From a bacterium (GTDB lineage Bacteria > Bacillota > Bacilli > Lactobacillales > Streptococcaceae), in contig CAJNCW010000004.1 of the NCBI GenBank assembly GCA_905221345.1, positions 124,001 through 188,000 on the forward strand: 64,000 bases of DNA, in the 5' to 3' direction. Positions within the stretch are counted from its first letter, which is position 1. Each line of letters begins with the position of its first letter. Position numbers and translations under genes: made by a program. The notes beneath the pieces are model-generated. The model ran no database searches. It was not told the origin of the DNA and worked only from the letters and a program-made list of their open reading frames with translations. Positions 9,104-18,202 of the stretch are shown one piece after another.

Positions 9104-10948
9104 ATGTTTAGAAAATTAAAATATACCTTTATCGGTCGACCACTCAAGTCTCTCACAGATGGTGAAGGGGGATTACTTGGAAAAATGCAGGCCTTGGCCA
9201 TGTTGTCAAGTGACGCTCTGTCTTCTATTGCCTATGGACCTGAACAAGTCATTCTCGTTTTAGTCAGTCTCTCTCCTCTCGCTATTTGGTGGAGCCTCCC
9301 TATCGGTATTTTTGTCCTCTTACTCCTCGCTAGCTTGACCATTTCCTATCGTCAAATTATTCACGCCTATCCTCAAGGTGGAGGAGCTTATATGGTCACT
9401 CGGGAAAATCTCTCCCCTGAACTAGGCTTAATTGCAGGAGGCAGCCTCCTTGTTGACTATATGCTGACAGTAGCCGTATCCGTTGCGTCTGGAGCTGATG
9501 CTATTACAGCAGCCATCCCTGCCCTCCATCCCTACAATCTTCATATCTCTATTTTCCTAGTCTGCCTGCTCATGCTCTTGAATTTAAGAGGATTGAAAGA
9601 ATCTGCCAGCTCTCTGATGATTCCCGTCTACCTCTTTATCTTCAGTACCGTCTTTCTCTTGCTTTATGGGTTCTTTCAACTATTTACAGGTTCCCTAAAC
9701 TATCAGGCGACTTCAACCATTGGACAAACTGTTCCGAGCCTTTCCATCGTTCTCCTATTGAGAGCCTTTACCAGTGGCTCTGCCTCTCTGACAGGGGTTG
9801 AGGCTATTTCAAATGCGGTACCATTTTTCAAAACTCCGAAAGAAAAGAATGCTGCTCAAACCTTGACTATCATGTCCCTCATTTTAGGATTTCTTTTTGC
9901 AGGCATTACCTTCCTAAACTACTGGATGGGCATCACACCTCAAAATGGAGAAACCATCCTTTCGCAAATGGCCAAGGGCATTCTTGGTGATTCATTCTTT
10001 GGTCATGCTAGCTACTATCTCTTCCAGTTCTCAACAGCCTTGATTCTAGCTGTAGCTGCAAATACTGGCTTTTCAGCCTTCCCTATGTTGGCCTACAATA
10101 TGGCTAAAAACAAGTACATGCCCCATCTCTTTATGGAAAAGGGGGATCGCCTTGGCTACTCCAACGGTATCTTAACTCTGGCTTTTGGAGCTATGATCCT
10201 TCTTCTCATTTTTAACGGGAATACTGAACGCTTGATTCCTCTTTATACTATCGGAGTCTTCGTTCCCTTTGCCCTTTCTCAGACTGGGATGATTCGTCAT
10301 TGGAAAAAGGAAAAAGGAGCAAACTTTTTAAAACCTGCCTTTGCTAATATCCTTGGGGCCATCATTTGTTATGCTATTGTCCTCATTTTACTCCTCTTCA
10401 GACTGGGTGATATCTGGCCATTCTTCCCAATTATCCTAGTTCTAACTTTCCTCTTTTTGTCCATTCACGGCCATTACCAAAAAGTGGCAAAACAGCTACG
10501 ACTCTACGAAGGAATCGAAAAACGCACTTATGACGGCAATCTGGTTCTCGTCCTAGTTGGAAATGTTACTCGAGTAAGTGTCGGAGCCATTAACTACGCT
10601 CAAAGTATCGGTGACGAAGTGTTAGCCATGCACATTTCTACTAAAGAAACGGCAGAAAAAGACCAAGAAATTCTTCAGGAATTTGCCGACTACTTCCCAA
10701 ATATCACTCTGAAGAATATCAATACTAGCTACCGCGACATCATCACCCCTAGCGTTAAGTATGTCAAACGAATCGCCCAAGAAGCTAAGCAAAAAAACTA
10801 CACTGTTACAGTCCTTGTCCCACAGTTTATCCCTAACAAGCCTTGGCAAAATATCCTGCACAATCAAATGAACCTCAAACTAAAATACGCTCTCAGATGG
10901 CATGAAGACGTCGTTGTCGCCAGCTACTCTTATCACTTAAAAGAATAA
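9104..10948 (+). CDS. KimA/YdaO-like APC-superfamily potassium transporter
   Basis: 614 residues from ATG at 9104 (MFRKLKYTF), with AAAGGA 8 nt upstream. N-terminal ~460 residues carry about 12 membrane helices of the APC/KUP fold. The segment GRPLKSL...QALAMLSSDALSS then AYGPEQ and QGGGAYMV is the signature of B. subtilis KimA (YdaO), a high-affinity K+ importer inhibited by c-di-AMP. C-terminal ~150 residues form a cytosolic domain like the USP-type domain of KimA. Often annotated just as an amino-acid permease; potassium is the better guess on motif grounds. Unlike Bacillus, no c-di-AMP riboswitch precedes it. Ends in a strong terminator. Confidence 0.85.
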   Translation: MFRKLKYTFIGRPLKSLTDGEGGLLGKMQALAMLSSDALSSIAYGPEQVILVLVSLSPLAIWWSLPIGIFVLLLLASLTISYRQIIHAYPQGGGAYMVTRENLSPELGLIAGGSLLVDYMLTVAVSVASGADAITAAIPALHPYNLHISIFLVCLLMLLNLRGLKESASSLMIPVYLFIFSTVFLLLYGFFQLFTGSLNYQATSTIGQTVPSLSIVLLLRAFTSGSASLTGVEAISNAVPFFKTPKEKNAAQTLTIMSLILGFLFAGITFLNYWMGITPQNGETILSQMAKGILGDSFFGHASYYLFQFSTALILAVAANTGFSAFPMLAYNMAKNKYMPHLFMEKGDRLGYSNGILTLAFGAMILLLIFNGNTERLIPLYTIGVFVPFALSQTGMIRHWKKEKGANFLKPAFANILGAIICYAIVLILLLFRLGDIWPFFPIILVLTFLFLSIHGHYQKVAKQLRLYEGIEKRTYDGNLVLVLVGNVTRVSVGAINYAQSIGDEVLAMHISTKETAEKDQEILQEFADYFPNITLKNINTSYRDIITPSVKYVKRIAQEAKQKNYTVTVLVPQFIPNKPWQNILHNQMNLKLKYALRWHEDVVVASYSYHLKE

Positions 10949-10950
10949 AG

Positions 10951-10994
10951 AAAAGGCCCTACCAGAACCAAAAAGCGTCTGGTGGGGCCTTTTT
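10951..10994 (+). terminator. kimA terminator
   Basis: A 16-bp near-perfect stem, AAAAGGCCCTACCAGA against TCTGGTGGGGCCTTTT, around an 11-nt loop, with a closing T-run. It can also serve the converging peptide-binding gene on the other strand. Confidence 0.9.
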
Positions 10995-11039
10995 CTGAAT
11001 CCAGCCACTATGCTTAACTAAAAAGCATGACTAGGAATA

Positions 11040-13001
11040 TTATTGAATGTGGTTAGCTAGATCTTCTTGGGCTTTTTTATTGGACTCAGTTTTTTCTTTT
11101 TGCCATTTTTCATAAAGTTCTTGGTACTGTTTCGCAGTCACAGGATCTTTTTGCAACTCAACATATTTGTAGTTGTCCGCATCCCCTTTGTGTCCGACAA
11201 ATGAGAAGGCTCCTGTGAACGGTACAGTCTTACGGAATATTGGATTAGCTCCTCCACTTTGAACTGGCAGAAAGAGAGCACTATCTGTTAGCCAAGCTTG
11301 AACTTCGGCAAATTTCTCATAGCGAACCTGAGTGTTTTCAACTTCTTTATCTGCCTCATCCAACAACTTCTTGTAGGTAGAGAGACCGATTTTTTCCTTG
11401 ACATCATTGTCTTTTCCTGGAGTCAAGCCAAGATTTTTTAACTGAGAACCGGAGTCTGGATCCAAGAGATCAAGATAGGTCTTAGGATCTGAGTAATCTC
11501 CACTCCAGCCTGAGATGTCAATGTCATAGTCCTTTTGTTCGGCTGTGTTGGCAAAGAAGGTTGCATTGTCTTTCTCGTCTGGAGACAATTGAATCACATC
11601 GATAACAATATTGTCTGATCCAAGTGTCTCTTCAACTGTCTGTTTGAAAGAACTGGCTTGCTGTACGTCCAACTTAGCAGTCTGGTCTACTGGCATGTCT
11701 AAATGGATAGGGAAGGTCACACCTTCTGCCTGCAAACTTTCTTTGGCTTTGGCAAATTCTGCCTTGGCTTTATCAGCATTCAAGAAGGCAGGTTGAGCGT
11801 CGTTTAGATTGACATTAGCCCACTCTGAACCATAGTTGACTATCTTTTCATTGACAGCATCTCCGAAGTTTTTCCCACCGATTTGAACAAAGTTACTTGG
11901 TGTGACTATGTTTCGAAGAATACGATCAGCTCCATCCTCTCCATTTGTCTGGGCAGCGTAAGCATGACGGTCAAAGGCAAAGTTAATCGCCTGACGGAAG
12001 TCCTTATTTTGCATAGCTAGACGCGAATCGGTCTTTTCTTTATCCGTCTGTTTCATGGTTTGATTGTAACTTTGACGGTTGACATTGAAGAGATAGTAGA
12101 AAGTCACAGCATTTTGAGGGGTATAAGTAATTTTATCCTCATTCCCTTTTTTCAACTGGTCAAAGACAGAGCTTGTCGGGAAAATACGTCCGTCTGTGTA
12201 GTTGCCCTCTAAGAATCCTCGAGCCAAACTATCTTGGTCTGAACCATCATAGAAGGAAAGTTTTACTTTCTCAATCTTCACATTGTCCTTATCCCAGTAA
12301 TTAGGGTTCTTTTCAAACTCAATTAAAGATTTTGATGTGAAAGACTTGAACAAGTATGGCCCATTTGACAGGATACTAGATGGGGTAACACTTCCAAAGT
12401 CATCTCCCTTAGATTTCAAAAAGGCTTCATTGACAGGGCTCAAAATTCCCCCTGTTGTCTTTGAATTCCAATAAGACTCTGGCTTGTTCAAGGTGTATTG
12501 GAGAGTATAGTCGTCCACTGCCTTGACTCCAACCGTCTCAAAGTCAGATGTTTTCCCTTCGACATAATCTGCCAAACCTTTGATGGAGTCTTGTACCAAA
12601 TACAAGTTTTCAGCCTTTTTATCCGCTGCATACTTGAGACCCGTCACAAAGTCATGAGCTGTCACTTCAGCGTATTCTTCTCCTTCAGAGGTATACCACT
12701 TAACTCCCTTTCGGATTTTATAGGTATAGGTCAAGCCATCCTTTGATACCTTCCATGACTCCGCCATAGAAGGGACGAGGTTCCCATACTTATCATTTTC
12801 AAACAAACCATCGATCAAGTTTGTCGTAATGCTAGAAGTCGAGCCACGTGTCGAAGTGATATAGTCTAATGTATCTGGATTGCTAGCAAATACATAAGAG
12901 TAGGTTTTATCTGTATTTGATTGTGCCGAACTACAAGCCACCATCAAGAAGCTTGCGCTCAAAATTCCAGCCCCTAGTAGGAGGGCTTTTGATTTCTTCA
13001 T
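11040..13001 (-). CDS. oligopeptide-binding lipoprotein, AliA/AliB/AmiA family
   Basis: 653 residues. Lipoprotein signal peptide with lipobox LMVACSS (Cys 23). Then a full SBP_bac_5 (cluster C) fold, seen in NLIDGLFEND, PSMAESWKVSKDGLTYT and the FRQAINFAFDRHAY region. It is one of the stand-alone peptide receptors that feed the Ami oligopeptide permease in pneumococci and relatives; no permease genes are nearby. Closest by eye to AliA/AliB but not enough to fix a symbol. These receptors sense short peptides from other species and affect competence and colonisation. A TATAAT (13033-13038 on the minus strand) precedes the gene. Confidence 0.9.
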   Translation of the reverse strand: MKKSKALLLGAGILSASFLMVACSSAQSNTDKTYSYVFASNPDTLDYITSTRGSTSSITTNLIDGLFENDKYGNLVPSMAESWKVSKDGLTYTYKIRKGVKWYTSEGEEYAEVTAHDFVTGLKYAADKKAENLYLVQDSIKGLADYVEGKTSDFETVGVKAVDDYTLQYTLNKPESYWNSKTTGGILSPVNEAFLKSKGDDFGSVTPSSILSNGPYLFKSFTSKSLIEFEKNPNYWDKDNVKIEKVKLSFYDGSDQDSLARGFLEGNYTDGRIFPTSSVFDQLKKGNEDKITYTPQNAVTFYYLFNVNRQSYNQTMKQTDKEKTDSRLAMQNKDFRQAINFAFDRHAYAAQTNGEDGADRILRNIVTPSNFVQIGGKNFGDAVNEKIVNYGSEWANVNLNDAQPAFLNADKAKAEFAKAKESLQAEGVTFPIHLDMPVDQTAKLDVQQASSFKQTVEETLGSDNIVIDVIQLSPDEKDNATFFANTAEQKDYDIDISGWSGDYSDPKTYLDLLDPDSGSQLKNLGLTPGKDNDVKEKIGLSTYKKLLDEADKEVENTQVRYEKFAEVQAWLTDSALFLPVQSGGANPIFRKTVPFTGAFSFVGHKGDADNYKYVELQKDPVTAKQYQELYEKWQKEKTESNKKAQEDLANHIQ

Positions 13002-13084
13002 AACTGTTCTCCATTTTTATAGTATATGAAACATTATACACTATTTCAGAAAAAATATAAAGCATTTACAGACTGATATTATAG

Positions 13085-13126
13085 GAAAAAGAAAAGCCAG
13101 TAGACTCGAGTTCCTACTGACTTCTT
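13085..13126 (-). terminator. rpmH terminator
   Basis: Minus strand AAGTCAGTAGG, loop around CTCGAG, then CTACTGGCTTTTTC: an 8- to 9-bp stem with a T-rich tail, 18 nt after the rpmH stop. Confidence 0.75.
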
Positions 13127-13143
13127 TGTTGAATTCGTTTGGA

Positions 13144-13278
13144 TTATGCAGCCAAAACTTTGCGTCCTTTACGACGACGAGCTGCCAATACGCGACGACC
13201 GTTTTTAGTTGACATACGGTTACGGAATCCGTGTTTGCGCGCACGACGAAGTTTACTTGGTTGATAAGTACGTTTCAC
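13144..13278 (-). CDS. rpmH: 50S ribosomal protein L34
   Basis: 44 residues translated from a GTG start at 13278: begins [17 protein letters not shown] and ends [18 protein letters not shown], the full-length L34 signature. The GTG is preceded by GAGGAGG at 9 nt spacing, with no in-frame ATG near, so GTG is the real start. Highly basic; binds 23S rRNA. It has its own strong promoter (TTGACA/TAGAAT) and terminator, unlike genomes where it is paired with rnpA. Confidence 0.97.
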
Positions 13279-13352
13279 GATGAATACCTCCTCATAGATT
13301 TTGTATTCGTTTAGCCGGCTATAAAGTGATCAGTTACTAAACATACTTTACT

Positions 13353-13381
13353 ATTCTATCTGATTCTGCCACTTTTGTCAA
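13353..13381 (-). promoter_or_regulatory. rpmH promoter
   Basis: Minus strand TTGACA at 13381-13376, 17-nt spacer, TAGAAT at 13358-13353. The leader before the GTG is about 70 nt. Confidence 0.8.
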
Positions 13382-13423
13382 TAGTTCCAAGCAAATGTTT
13401 TCGAGCTTTTCCTATGAAAGCCC

Positions 13424-14638
13424 TTATCTACGATACTGTTTTAAGAAACGAGTCATCTTTTCTTGGATTTGCGCTAATTCGTCCACACGAGGAAGGTAAA
13501 CGATACGGAAATGGTCTGGTTCCTTCCAGTTAAAACCGCGGCCATGAACCAAGAGAACCTTTTCTTGTTTCAAGAAATCAAGAACGAACTGTTCATCATC
13601 ATCGATGCGGTACATATTGCGGTCAATTTTAGGGAAGATATAAAGACCCGCCTTAGGTTTGACCGCAGACAAACCTGGAATATCTTGAATAGCATTGTAA
13701 ATGAAGTTTCTTTGCTCATAGATACGACCACCAGGAAGGAGTAATTCGTCCACTGACTGGTGCCCACCTAGTGATGTTTGTACGACTTGCTGGGCCAAAA
13801 CGTTAGAGCAAAGACGCATGTTGGACAGCATATTAAGACCTTCAATATAACCCTTGACATGGTGCTTAGGTCCAGACAAGACCATCCAACCCACACGGAA
13901 ACCAGCGATACGATGCGATTTTGACAGACCATTCATGCTGACACAGAAAACATCAGGTGCCAAGCTCGCCACAGGCGTGTGTACATGCCCATCCATCACC
14001 ATACGGTCATAAATCTCATCTGCAAAGATGATCAAATCGTTCTGACGGGCAATCTCAATAATCTCCAGCAAGAGTTCTTTTGGATAAAGGGCTCCAGTTG
14101 GATTGTTCGGATTGATAAGGACGATTGCCTTGGTATTGGAAGTAATTTTTGACTTGATATCGTCAATATCAGGATACCATTCTGCAGCTTCATCACAGAT
14201 ATAGTGAACGGCATTTCCCCCAGCTAGGCTGACAGCTGCTGTCCAGAGAGGATAGTCTGGCATAGGCACCAAGACCTCATCCCCATTGTCCAAAAGCCCC
14301 TGCATGGACATAACAATCAGCTCACTGACACCATTTCCAAGGTAGATATCATCAATGTCCACATTGGGAAATTTCTTCAATTGGCAATACTGCATGATGG
14401 CCTTACGGGCTGAGAAAATCCCTTTGGAGTCAGAATATCCCTCACTATCACGCGCATTCATAATCAAGTCATGAATGACTTCATCTGGCGCTGTAAAGCC
14501 AAATTCTGCTGGATTTCCTGTATTCAGACGTAAAATCTTTTCTCCGTTTGCTCGCATCCGCATGGCTTCTTCCAAAACAGGGCCACGGATATCATAAGCA
14601 ACATGCTCTAACTTACTAGACTTGTTATATTCTTTCAT
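13424..14638 (-). CDS. alaT: PLP aminotransferase, AlaT/AspC type I fold
   Basis: 404 residues. Fold-type I aminotransferase: LNTGNPAEFGF at the N-terminus, GNGVSELI, NPNNPTGALY, DEIYDRM, the PLP lysine in MNGLSKSHRIAGFRVGW, and the carboxylate-binding Arg in FRIVYLP. The pattern is that of AlaT-like (alanine/valine) transaminases, so pyruvate-glutamate exchange is the likely reaction; aspartate activity cannot be excluded. Own promoter: TTGTCG, 17 nt, TATAAT (-10 at 14674-14669). Ends 145 nt upstream of the rpmH promoter with no clear shared transcript. Confidence 0.88.
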   Translation of the reverse strand: MKEYNKSSKLEHVAYDIRGPVLEEAMRMRANGEKILRLNTGNPAEFGFTAPDEVIHDLIMNARDSEGYSDSKGIFSARKAIMQYCQLKKFPNVDIDDIYLGNGVSELIVMSMQGLLDNGDEVLVPMPDYPLWTAAVSLAGGNAVHYICDEAAEWYPDIDDIKSKITSNTKAIVLINPNNPTGALYPKELLLEIIEIARQNDLIIFADEIYDRMVMDGHVHTPVASLAPDVFCVSMNGLSKSHRIAGFRVGWMVLSGPKHHVKGYIEGLNMLSNMRLCSNVLAQQVVQTSLGGHQSVDELLLPGGRIYEQRNFIYNAIQDIPGLSAVKPKAGLYIFPKIDRNMYRIDDDEQFVLDFLKQEKVLLVHGRGFNWKEPDHFRIVYLPRVDELAQIQEKMTRFLKQYRR

Positions 14639-14782
14639 CTTGTTTCCTCAATTCACCGAGATAGTAACATTATACCACTAGAAAGGGAATGCGACAAGTT
14701 TCCTGAAATGAGCAAGCAAAGAAAAAAATTCACAACGACTAGGTTCTCACCGTCTAAATAACTAGAATGCAGAACCCTTTTC

Positions 14783-15082
14783 TCACATACCAAAAGACAA
14801 ACCTAGAAAGACCAATGCTAAAAAGGAATCATACAAAAGATTAAACATGAGAAAGAGCCCCCACGTGACCAAATAGTCCAAGCGACCACTTCTCTTTGCA
14901 ATCACAAATAAAATGATGTGGTAGACTAGGTGAAAGAGAAGAAATCCAACAAAACCTGGATAGAGAACGGGCACGACTCTTTCCAGCTGCCAAAGCATCA
15001 CTACTTCTCCTACAAGCGATGCAAGGATAATTCCATGATAAAGAAAACTTATTTTTTTAGAAGCTTGAACAAAATCTTTCAT
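14783..15082 (-). CDS. small membrane protein, unknown
   Basis: 99 residues with three or four hydrophobic helices (about 13-32, 37-60, 68-96), short basic loops, and a C-terminus at LGLSFGM. I do not recognise the family. It lies alone between alaT and uspA; a similarly placed hypothetical gene occurs in pneumococci. Likely a real integral membrane protein of unknown role. Confidence 0.65.
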   Translation of the reverse strand: MKDFVQASKKISFLYHGIILASLVGEVVMLWQLERVVPVLYPGFVGFLLFHLVYHIILFVIAKRSGRLDYLVTWGLFLMFNLLYDSFLALVFLGLSFGM

Positions 15083-15248
15083 ACTTTCTCATCCCCTCGC
15101 TGTGTTTCCTACTATCCCGTTTTCTTTTATTTTAACATATCTCCACCCAACCGAATCTCCGATAATATTTATTTAAATATGATTTTTACTTTACTTCTTT
15201 AGTGAAAAGGATTACAATAAAAGTAAGAAAATTTCAGGAGGTTTCATT

Positions 15249-15701
15249 ATGGCACAACGTTACCAAAATGTTATGGTTGCAATTGATGGTTCTAAAGAGG
15301 CAGACTTGGCTTTTGTTAAAGGTGTTTACACTGCTCTACGCAATGATTCCAAGCTCACCATTGCCCATGTTATTGACACACGCGCTCTTCAAAGCGTGTC
15401 TACCTTTGATGCTGAAGTTTACGAAGAACTCCAAGTCGACGCTGAAAGTTTGATGAAAGAGTACGAAAAACGTGCAAAAGATGCGGGTGTGACCGATATT
15501 CATACCGTCATCGAAATGGGAAATCCAAAAACTCTCCTTGCCCGTACCATTCCAGACGCAGAAAATGTTGACTTGATTCTCGTCGGTGCAACAGGTCTCA
15601 ATGCCTTTGAACGCCTCTTGGTTGGCTCTTCATCTGAATACATCCTCCGCCACGCAAAAGTCGATTTGCTCGTCGTGAGAGAACAAGAAAAAACATTATA
15701 G
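15249..15701 (+). CDS. universal stress protein UspA family
   Basis: 150 residues. Starts MAQRYQNVMVAIDGS after a strong AGGAGG (15236-15241). The ATP-binding signature G-x2-G-x9-GSSS (GATGLNAFERLLVGSSS) is intact, so this belongs to the ATP-binding UspFG-like class. Cytosolic homodimer expected. A TACAAT at about 15213 could be its -10. Monocistronic, ending in a bidirectional terminator shared with the HAD-MazG gene. Confidence 0.93.
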   Translation: MAQRYQNVMVAIDGSKEADLAFVKGVYTALRNDSKLTIAHVIDTRALQSVSTFDAEVYEELQVDAESLMKEYEKRAKDAGVTDIHTVIEMGNPKTLLARTIPDAENVDLILVGATGLNAFERLLVGSSSEYILRHAKVDLLVVREQEKTL

Positions 15702-15707
15702 GAACAC

Positions 15708-15736
15708 AAAAGGAGCCTGCTAGGCTCCCTTTTTTC
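15708..15736. terminator. bidirectional terminator between uspA and the HAD-MazG gene
   Basis: AAAAGGAGCC-tgct-AGGCTCCCTTTTTT: a stem with A-run and T-run on opposite sides, placed between converging genes. Confidence 0.85.
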
Positions 15737-17122
15737 TTACTTATTTCTCTCTTTATGTCGCTCATAAGCCTTGAGCTGACGCTGCAGTTCCTTTCTGATA
15801 GCAGGTTCTGGAGCATATTTTTCTTCCCAGTCATCAGGCTTTAAGATTTTATGTGTAACTGGATCAAAATGGGCTTTTCCATCAGGAAAAACCTTCCCCA
15901 TGTTTGCCTCATGCACAATATCAAAGATGCGTTCTGGATCCACTCCCATCAGGGCAAAACTGCCGTAAGTAAAATACAGTGTATCGATTAGGGCATCAAC
16001 CTGCCCGATTAGATCTTTTTGGGCAGGCGTTTTTTGCCTCACCTTTTCGGCCGCCTTGTCAAGTGCCGCATGCATGCTTGCAAGTGACTGCTGGAATTCT
16101 TCCTCCGAAGAACTTGCCGCGCGGACAAACTCTACTAATTCTTCAATTTTAAAGTCTGCGCGGTGGGTTGCACCTTCAGCATCCCATGCCTGTGGCTCTT
16201 CTTGAGTTCGTTCATCCATCATGTGGTGGAAGGTTTTGACCTTATTAAAGTGGTAGTCTCGACTGACGAACACTTTTTCTGAAGCCAAAACACCAAAGTG
16301 CTCGAGCGCCTTGTGGATGCCATCTTGCTGGTTACTTGCTGTAATGTGCTTGGCAACTTCTTTGACGCTGCTACTGCCATTTCCCATGGCTACAGACATA
16401 CCAACACCTGCCAACATTTCCAGGTCATTGTCTGAATCACCGAAAGCCATGACTTGGTTGAGATCAAAACCATACTCTTTCCCGACTCGGCGAATGCCTT
16501 CTAGTTTGGAATTTCCTTGGTTGATGATATCCGCAGCGAAGGGATTGCTTCGAGTCAATTTCAAATCTTCAAAATCACTTGCAGCTTTCTCAGATTCTTC
16601 AGGAGTCATCAGCATTAACACTTGATAGATTGGCTCATTGATCAAACGAAGTAGGTCATCTTCCTTTTGAGGGACTGCCTTACTAACCATTCGATTAAAG
16701 GAACGGCTAACGGTTCTTGTTAAGCCAGTTGGAATGAAACGGCTAACCAGCTGTGAAAAGGAGCCAAGACCAAATGACATAATTTTCGAACCAACAACAG
16801 CATGCTCGGTTCCAAGAGCGATTTCTTTTTGCTCTTTTTTAGCATAGGCAATCAATTGACGCAGGCTTGACTTAGCAATCGGGCTAGCAAATAAAACTTT
16901 TTCTTTATTAAAGATATATTGTCCGTTATAAGTTATTGCAAAATCCAGATCTAAATCTTCCATCAATTCCTTGACAAAGAAAGGCCCCCGTCCTGTCGCC
17001 ACTCCAACAAGCACCCCTTGCTCTTTGACAATCTTAATCGCATCCTTAGTGGATTTCAAAACACTCTTACGATCGTTGACTAGCGTTCCATCAATATCAA
17101 AAAAAACAGCTTTGACTTCCAT
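15737..17122 (-). CDS. Cof-type HAD phosphatase fused to a MazG/PRA-PH-like pyrophosphohydrolase domain
   Basis: 461 residues, two domains. Residues 1-275 are a HAD-IIB (Cof) phosphatase: FFDIDGTLVND (nucleophile Asp), ATGRGPF, and GDSDNDLEML (Mg site), with a GSK-rich cap. Residues 285-445 are an all-alpha NTP-pyrophosphohydrolase domain of the MazG/PRA-PH type, with KIEELVEFVRA and DALIDTLYFTYG resembling the paired acidic helices that bind Mg. Cof proteins usually have about 270 residues, so the second domain is a true addition. Possible job: cleaning a damaged nucleotide to a monophosphate, then dephosphorylating it. Substrate unknown. Divergent from ansA. Confidence 0.88.
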   Translation of the reverse strand: MEVKAVFFDIDGTLVNDRKSVLKSTKDAIKIVKEQGVLVGVATGRGPFFVKELMEDLDLDFAITYNGQYIFNKEKVLFASPIAKSSLRQLIAYAKKEQKEIALGTEHAVVGSKIMSFGLGSFSQLVSRFIPTGLTRTVSRSFNRMVSKAVPQKEDDLLRLINEPIYQVLMLMTPEESEKAASDFEDLKLTRSNPFAADIINQGNSKLEGIRRVGKEYGFDLNQVMAFGDSDNDLEMLAGVGMSVAMGNGSSSVKEVAKHITASNQQDGIHKALEHFGVLASEKVFVSRDYHFNKVKTFHHMMDERTQEEPQAWDAEGATHRADFKIEELVEFVRAASSSEEEFQQSLASMHAALDKAAEKVRQKTPAQKDLIGQVDALIDTLYFTYGSFALMGVDPERIFDIVHEANMGKVFPDGKAHFDPVTHKILKPDDWEEKYAPEPAIRKELQRQLKAYERHKERNK

Positions 17123-17188
17123 CCTATCCCATTCTCCCCTTTTGTGTTACAATGATTATACCACATTTCAGAAAAGAGTGAGTTAATC

Positions 17189-18151
17189 ATGACTAAGAAA
17201 ATCCTTGTTTTACATACTGGCGGTACTATTTCTATGCAGGCAGATGCCTCAGGCGCTGTTGTGACTAGCCAGGACAATCCCATGAATCATGTCACCAATC
17301 CACTTGAAGGGATTGAGGTTCATGCACTAGACTTTTTTAACCTGCCAAGTCCCCATATCAAACCCAAGCATATGCTTGCGCTCTATCACAAAATTAAAGA
17401 GGAAGCTGATAACTTCGATGGAGTTGTCATCACACATGGCACTGATACCTTGGAAGAAACAGCTTACTTCCTTGATACCATGAAAATTCCACCCATCCCC
17501 ATCGTTCTAACAGGAGCCATGCGTAGTTCCAATGAACTTGGTAGCGATGGTGTTTATAACTATCTGAGCGCTTTGCGAGTTGCCAGCGATGACAAAGCAG
17601 CTGACAAGGGTGTGCTGGTCGTCATGAATGATGAGATCCATGCAGCCAAGTATGTTACCAAAACCCATACGACCAACGTCGGTACCTTTCAAACTCCTAC
17701 TCACGGGCCTCTCGGTCTCATCATGAAGCAAGAAATCCTCTACTTCAAAACAGCTGAACCGCGAGTCCGCTTTGACCTTGAGCGCATACAGGGGCTGGTT
17801 CCTATCATCTCAGCCTATGCGGGTATGACCGACGAGCTGATCGATATGTTAGACTTAGAACAACTAGATGGCTTAGTCATTCAGGCTTTTGGAGCAGGTA
17901 ATATTCCCAAAGAAACAGCTCAAAAGTTGGAAAATCTCCTCCAAAAAGGAATCCCAGTTGCCTTGGTTTCACGATGCTTTAACGGCATTGCAGAACCTGT
18001 CTACGCCTACCAAGGTGGAGGGGTACAATTGCAACAAGCTGGTGTTTTCTTTGTCAAAGAACTTAACGCTCAAAAAGCTCGCCTCAAATTATTAATTGCT
18101 CTTAATGCTGGACTAAAAGGGCAGGCATTAAAAGACTATATGGAAGGATAA
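17189..18151 (+). CDS. ansA: L-asparaginase, type I (cytosolic)
   Basis: 320 residues without signal peptide. Catalytic Thr motifs LHTGGTIS (Thr near 12-15) and VVITHGTDTLEETA (Thr-Asp-Lys set), plus LTGAMRSSNELGSDG. Hydrolyses asparagine to aspartate and ammonia. Convergent with ccpA through a shared terminator, divergent from the HAD-MazG gene; gene order uspA-HAD-ansA-ccpA is that of pneumococcus. Confidence 0.95.
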   Translation: MTKKILVLHTGGTISMQADASGAVVTSQDNPMNHVTNPLEGIEVHALDFFNLPSPHIKPKHMLALYHKIKEEADNFDGVVITHGTDTLEETAYFLDTMKIPPIPIVLTGAMRSSNELGSDGVYNYLSALRVASDDKAADKGVLVVMNDEIHAAKYVTKTHTTNVGTFQTPTHGPLGLIMKQEILYFKTAEPRVRFDLERIQGLVPIISAYAGMTDELIDMLDLEQLDGLVIQAFGAGNIPKETAQKLENLLQKGIPVALVSRCFNGIAEPVYAYQGGGVQLQQAGVFFVKELNAQKARLKLLIALNAGLKGQALKDYMEG

Positions 18152-18168
18152 ACCTCTTCTCTAAAACG

Positions 18169-18202
18169 CAAAAACAGGAAATCTCACGATTCCCTGTTTT
18201 TA
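18169..18202. terminator. bidirectional terminator between ansA and ccpA
   Basis: AAAAACAGGGAATC-type stem: AAAAACAGGAAATC-tcac-GATTCCCTGTTTTT, with A and T runs at either side. Confidence 0.85.

Noticed and set aside
8953-9201. Long N-terminal extension of TatD
   Set aside because: It crosses the kimA promoter and the conserved protein starts at MIFDTHTHL (8952).
13041-13244. 67-residue minus-strand ORF
   Set aside because: Out-of-frame shadow overlapping rpmH, which has the real L34 sequence.
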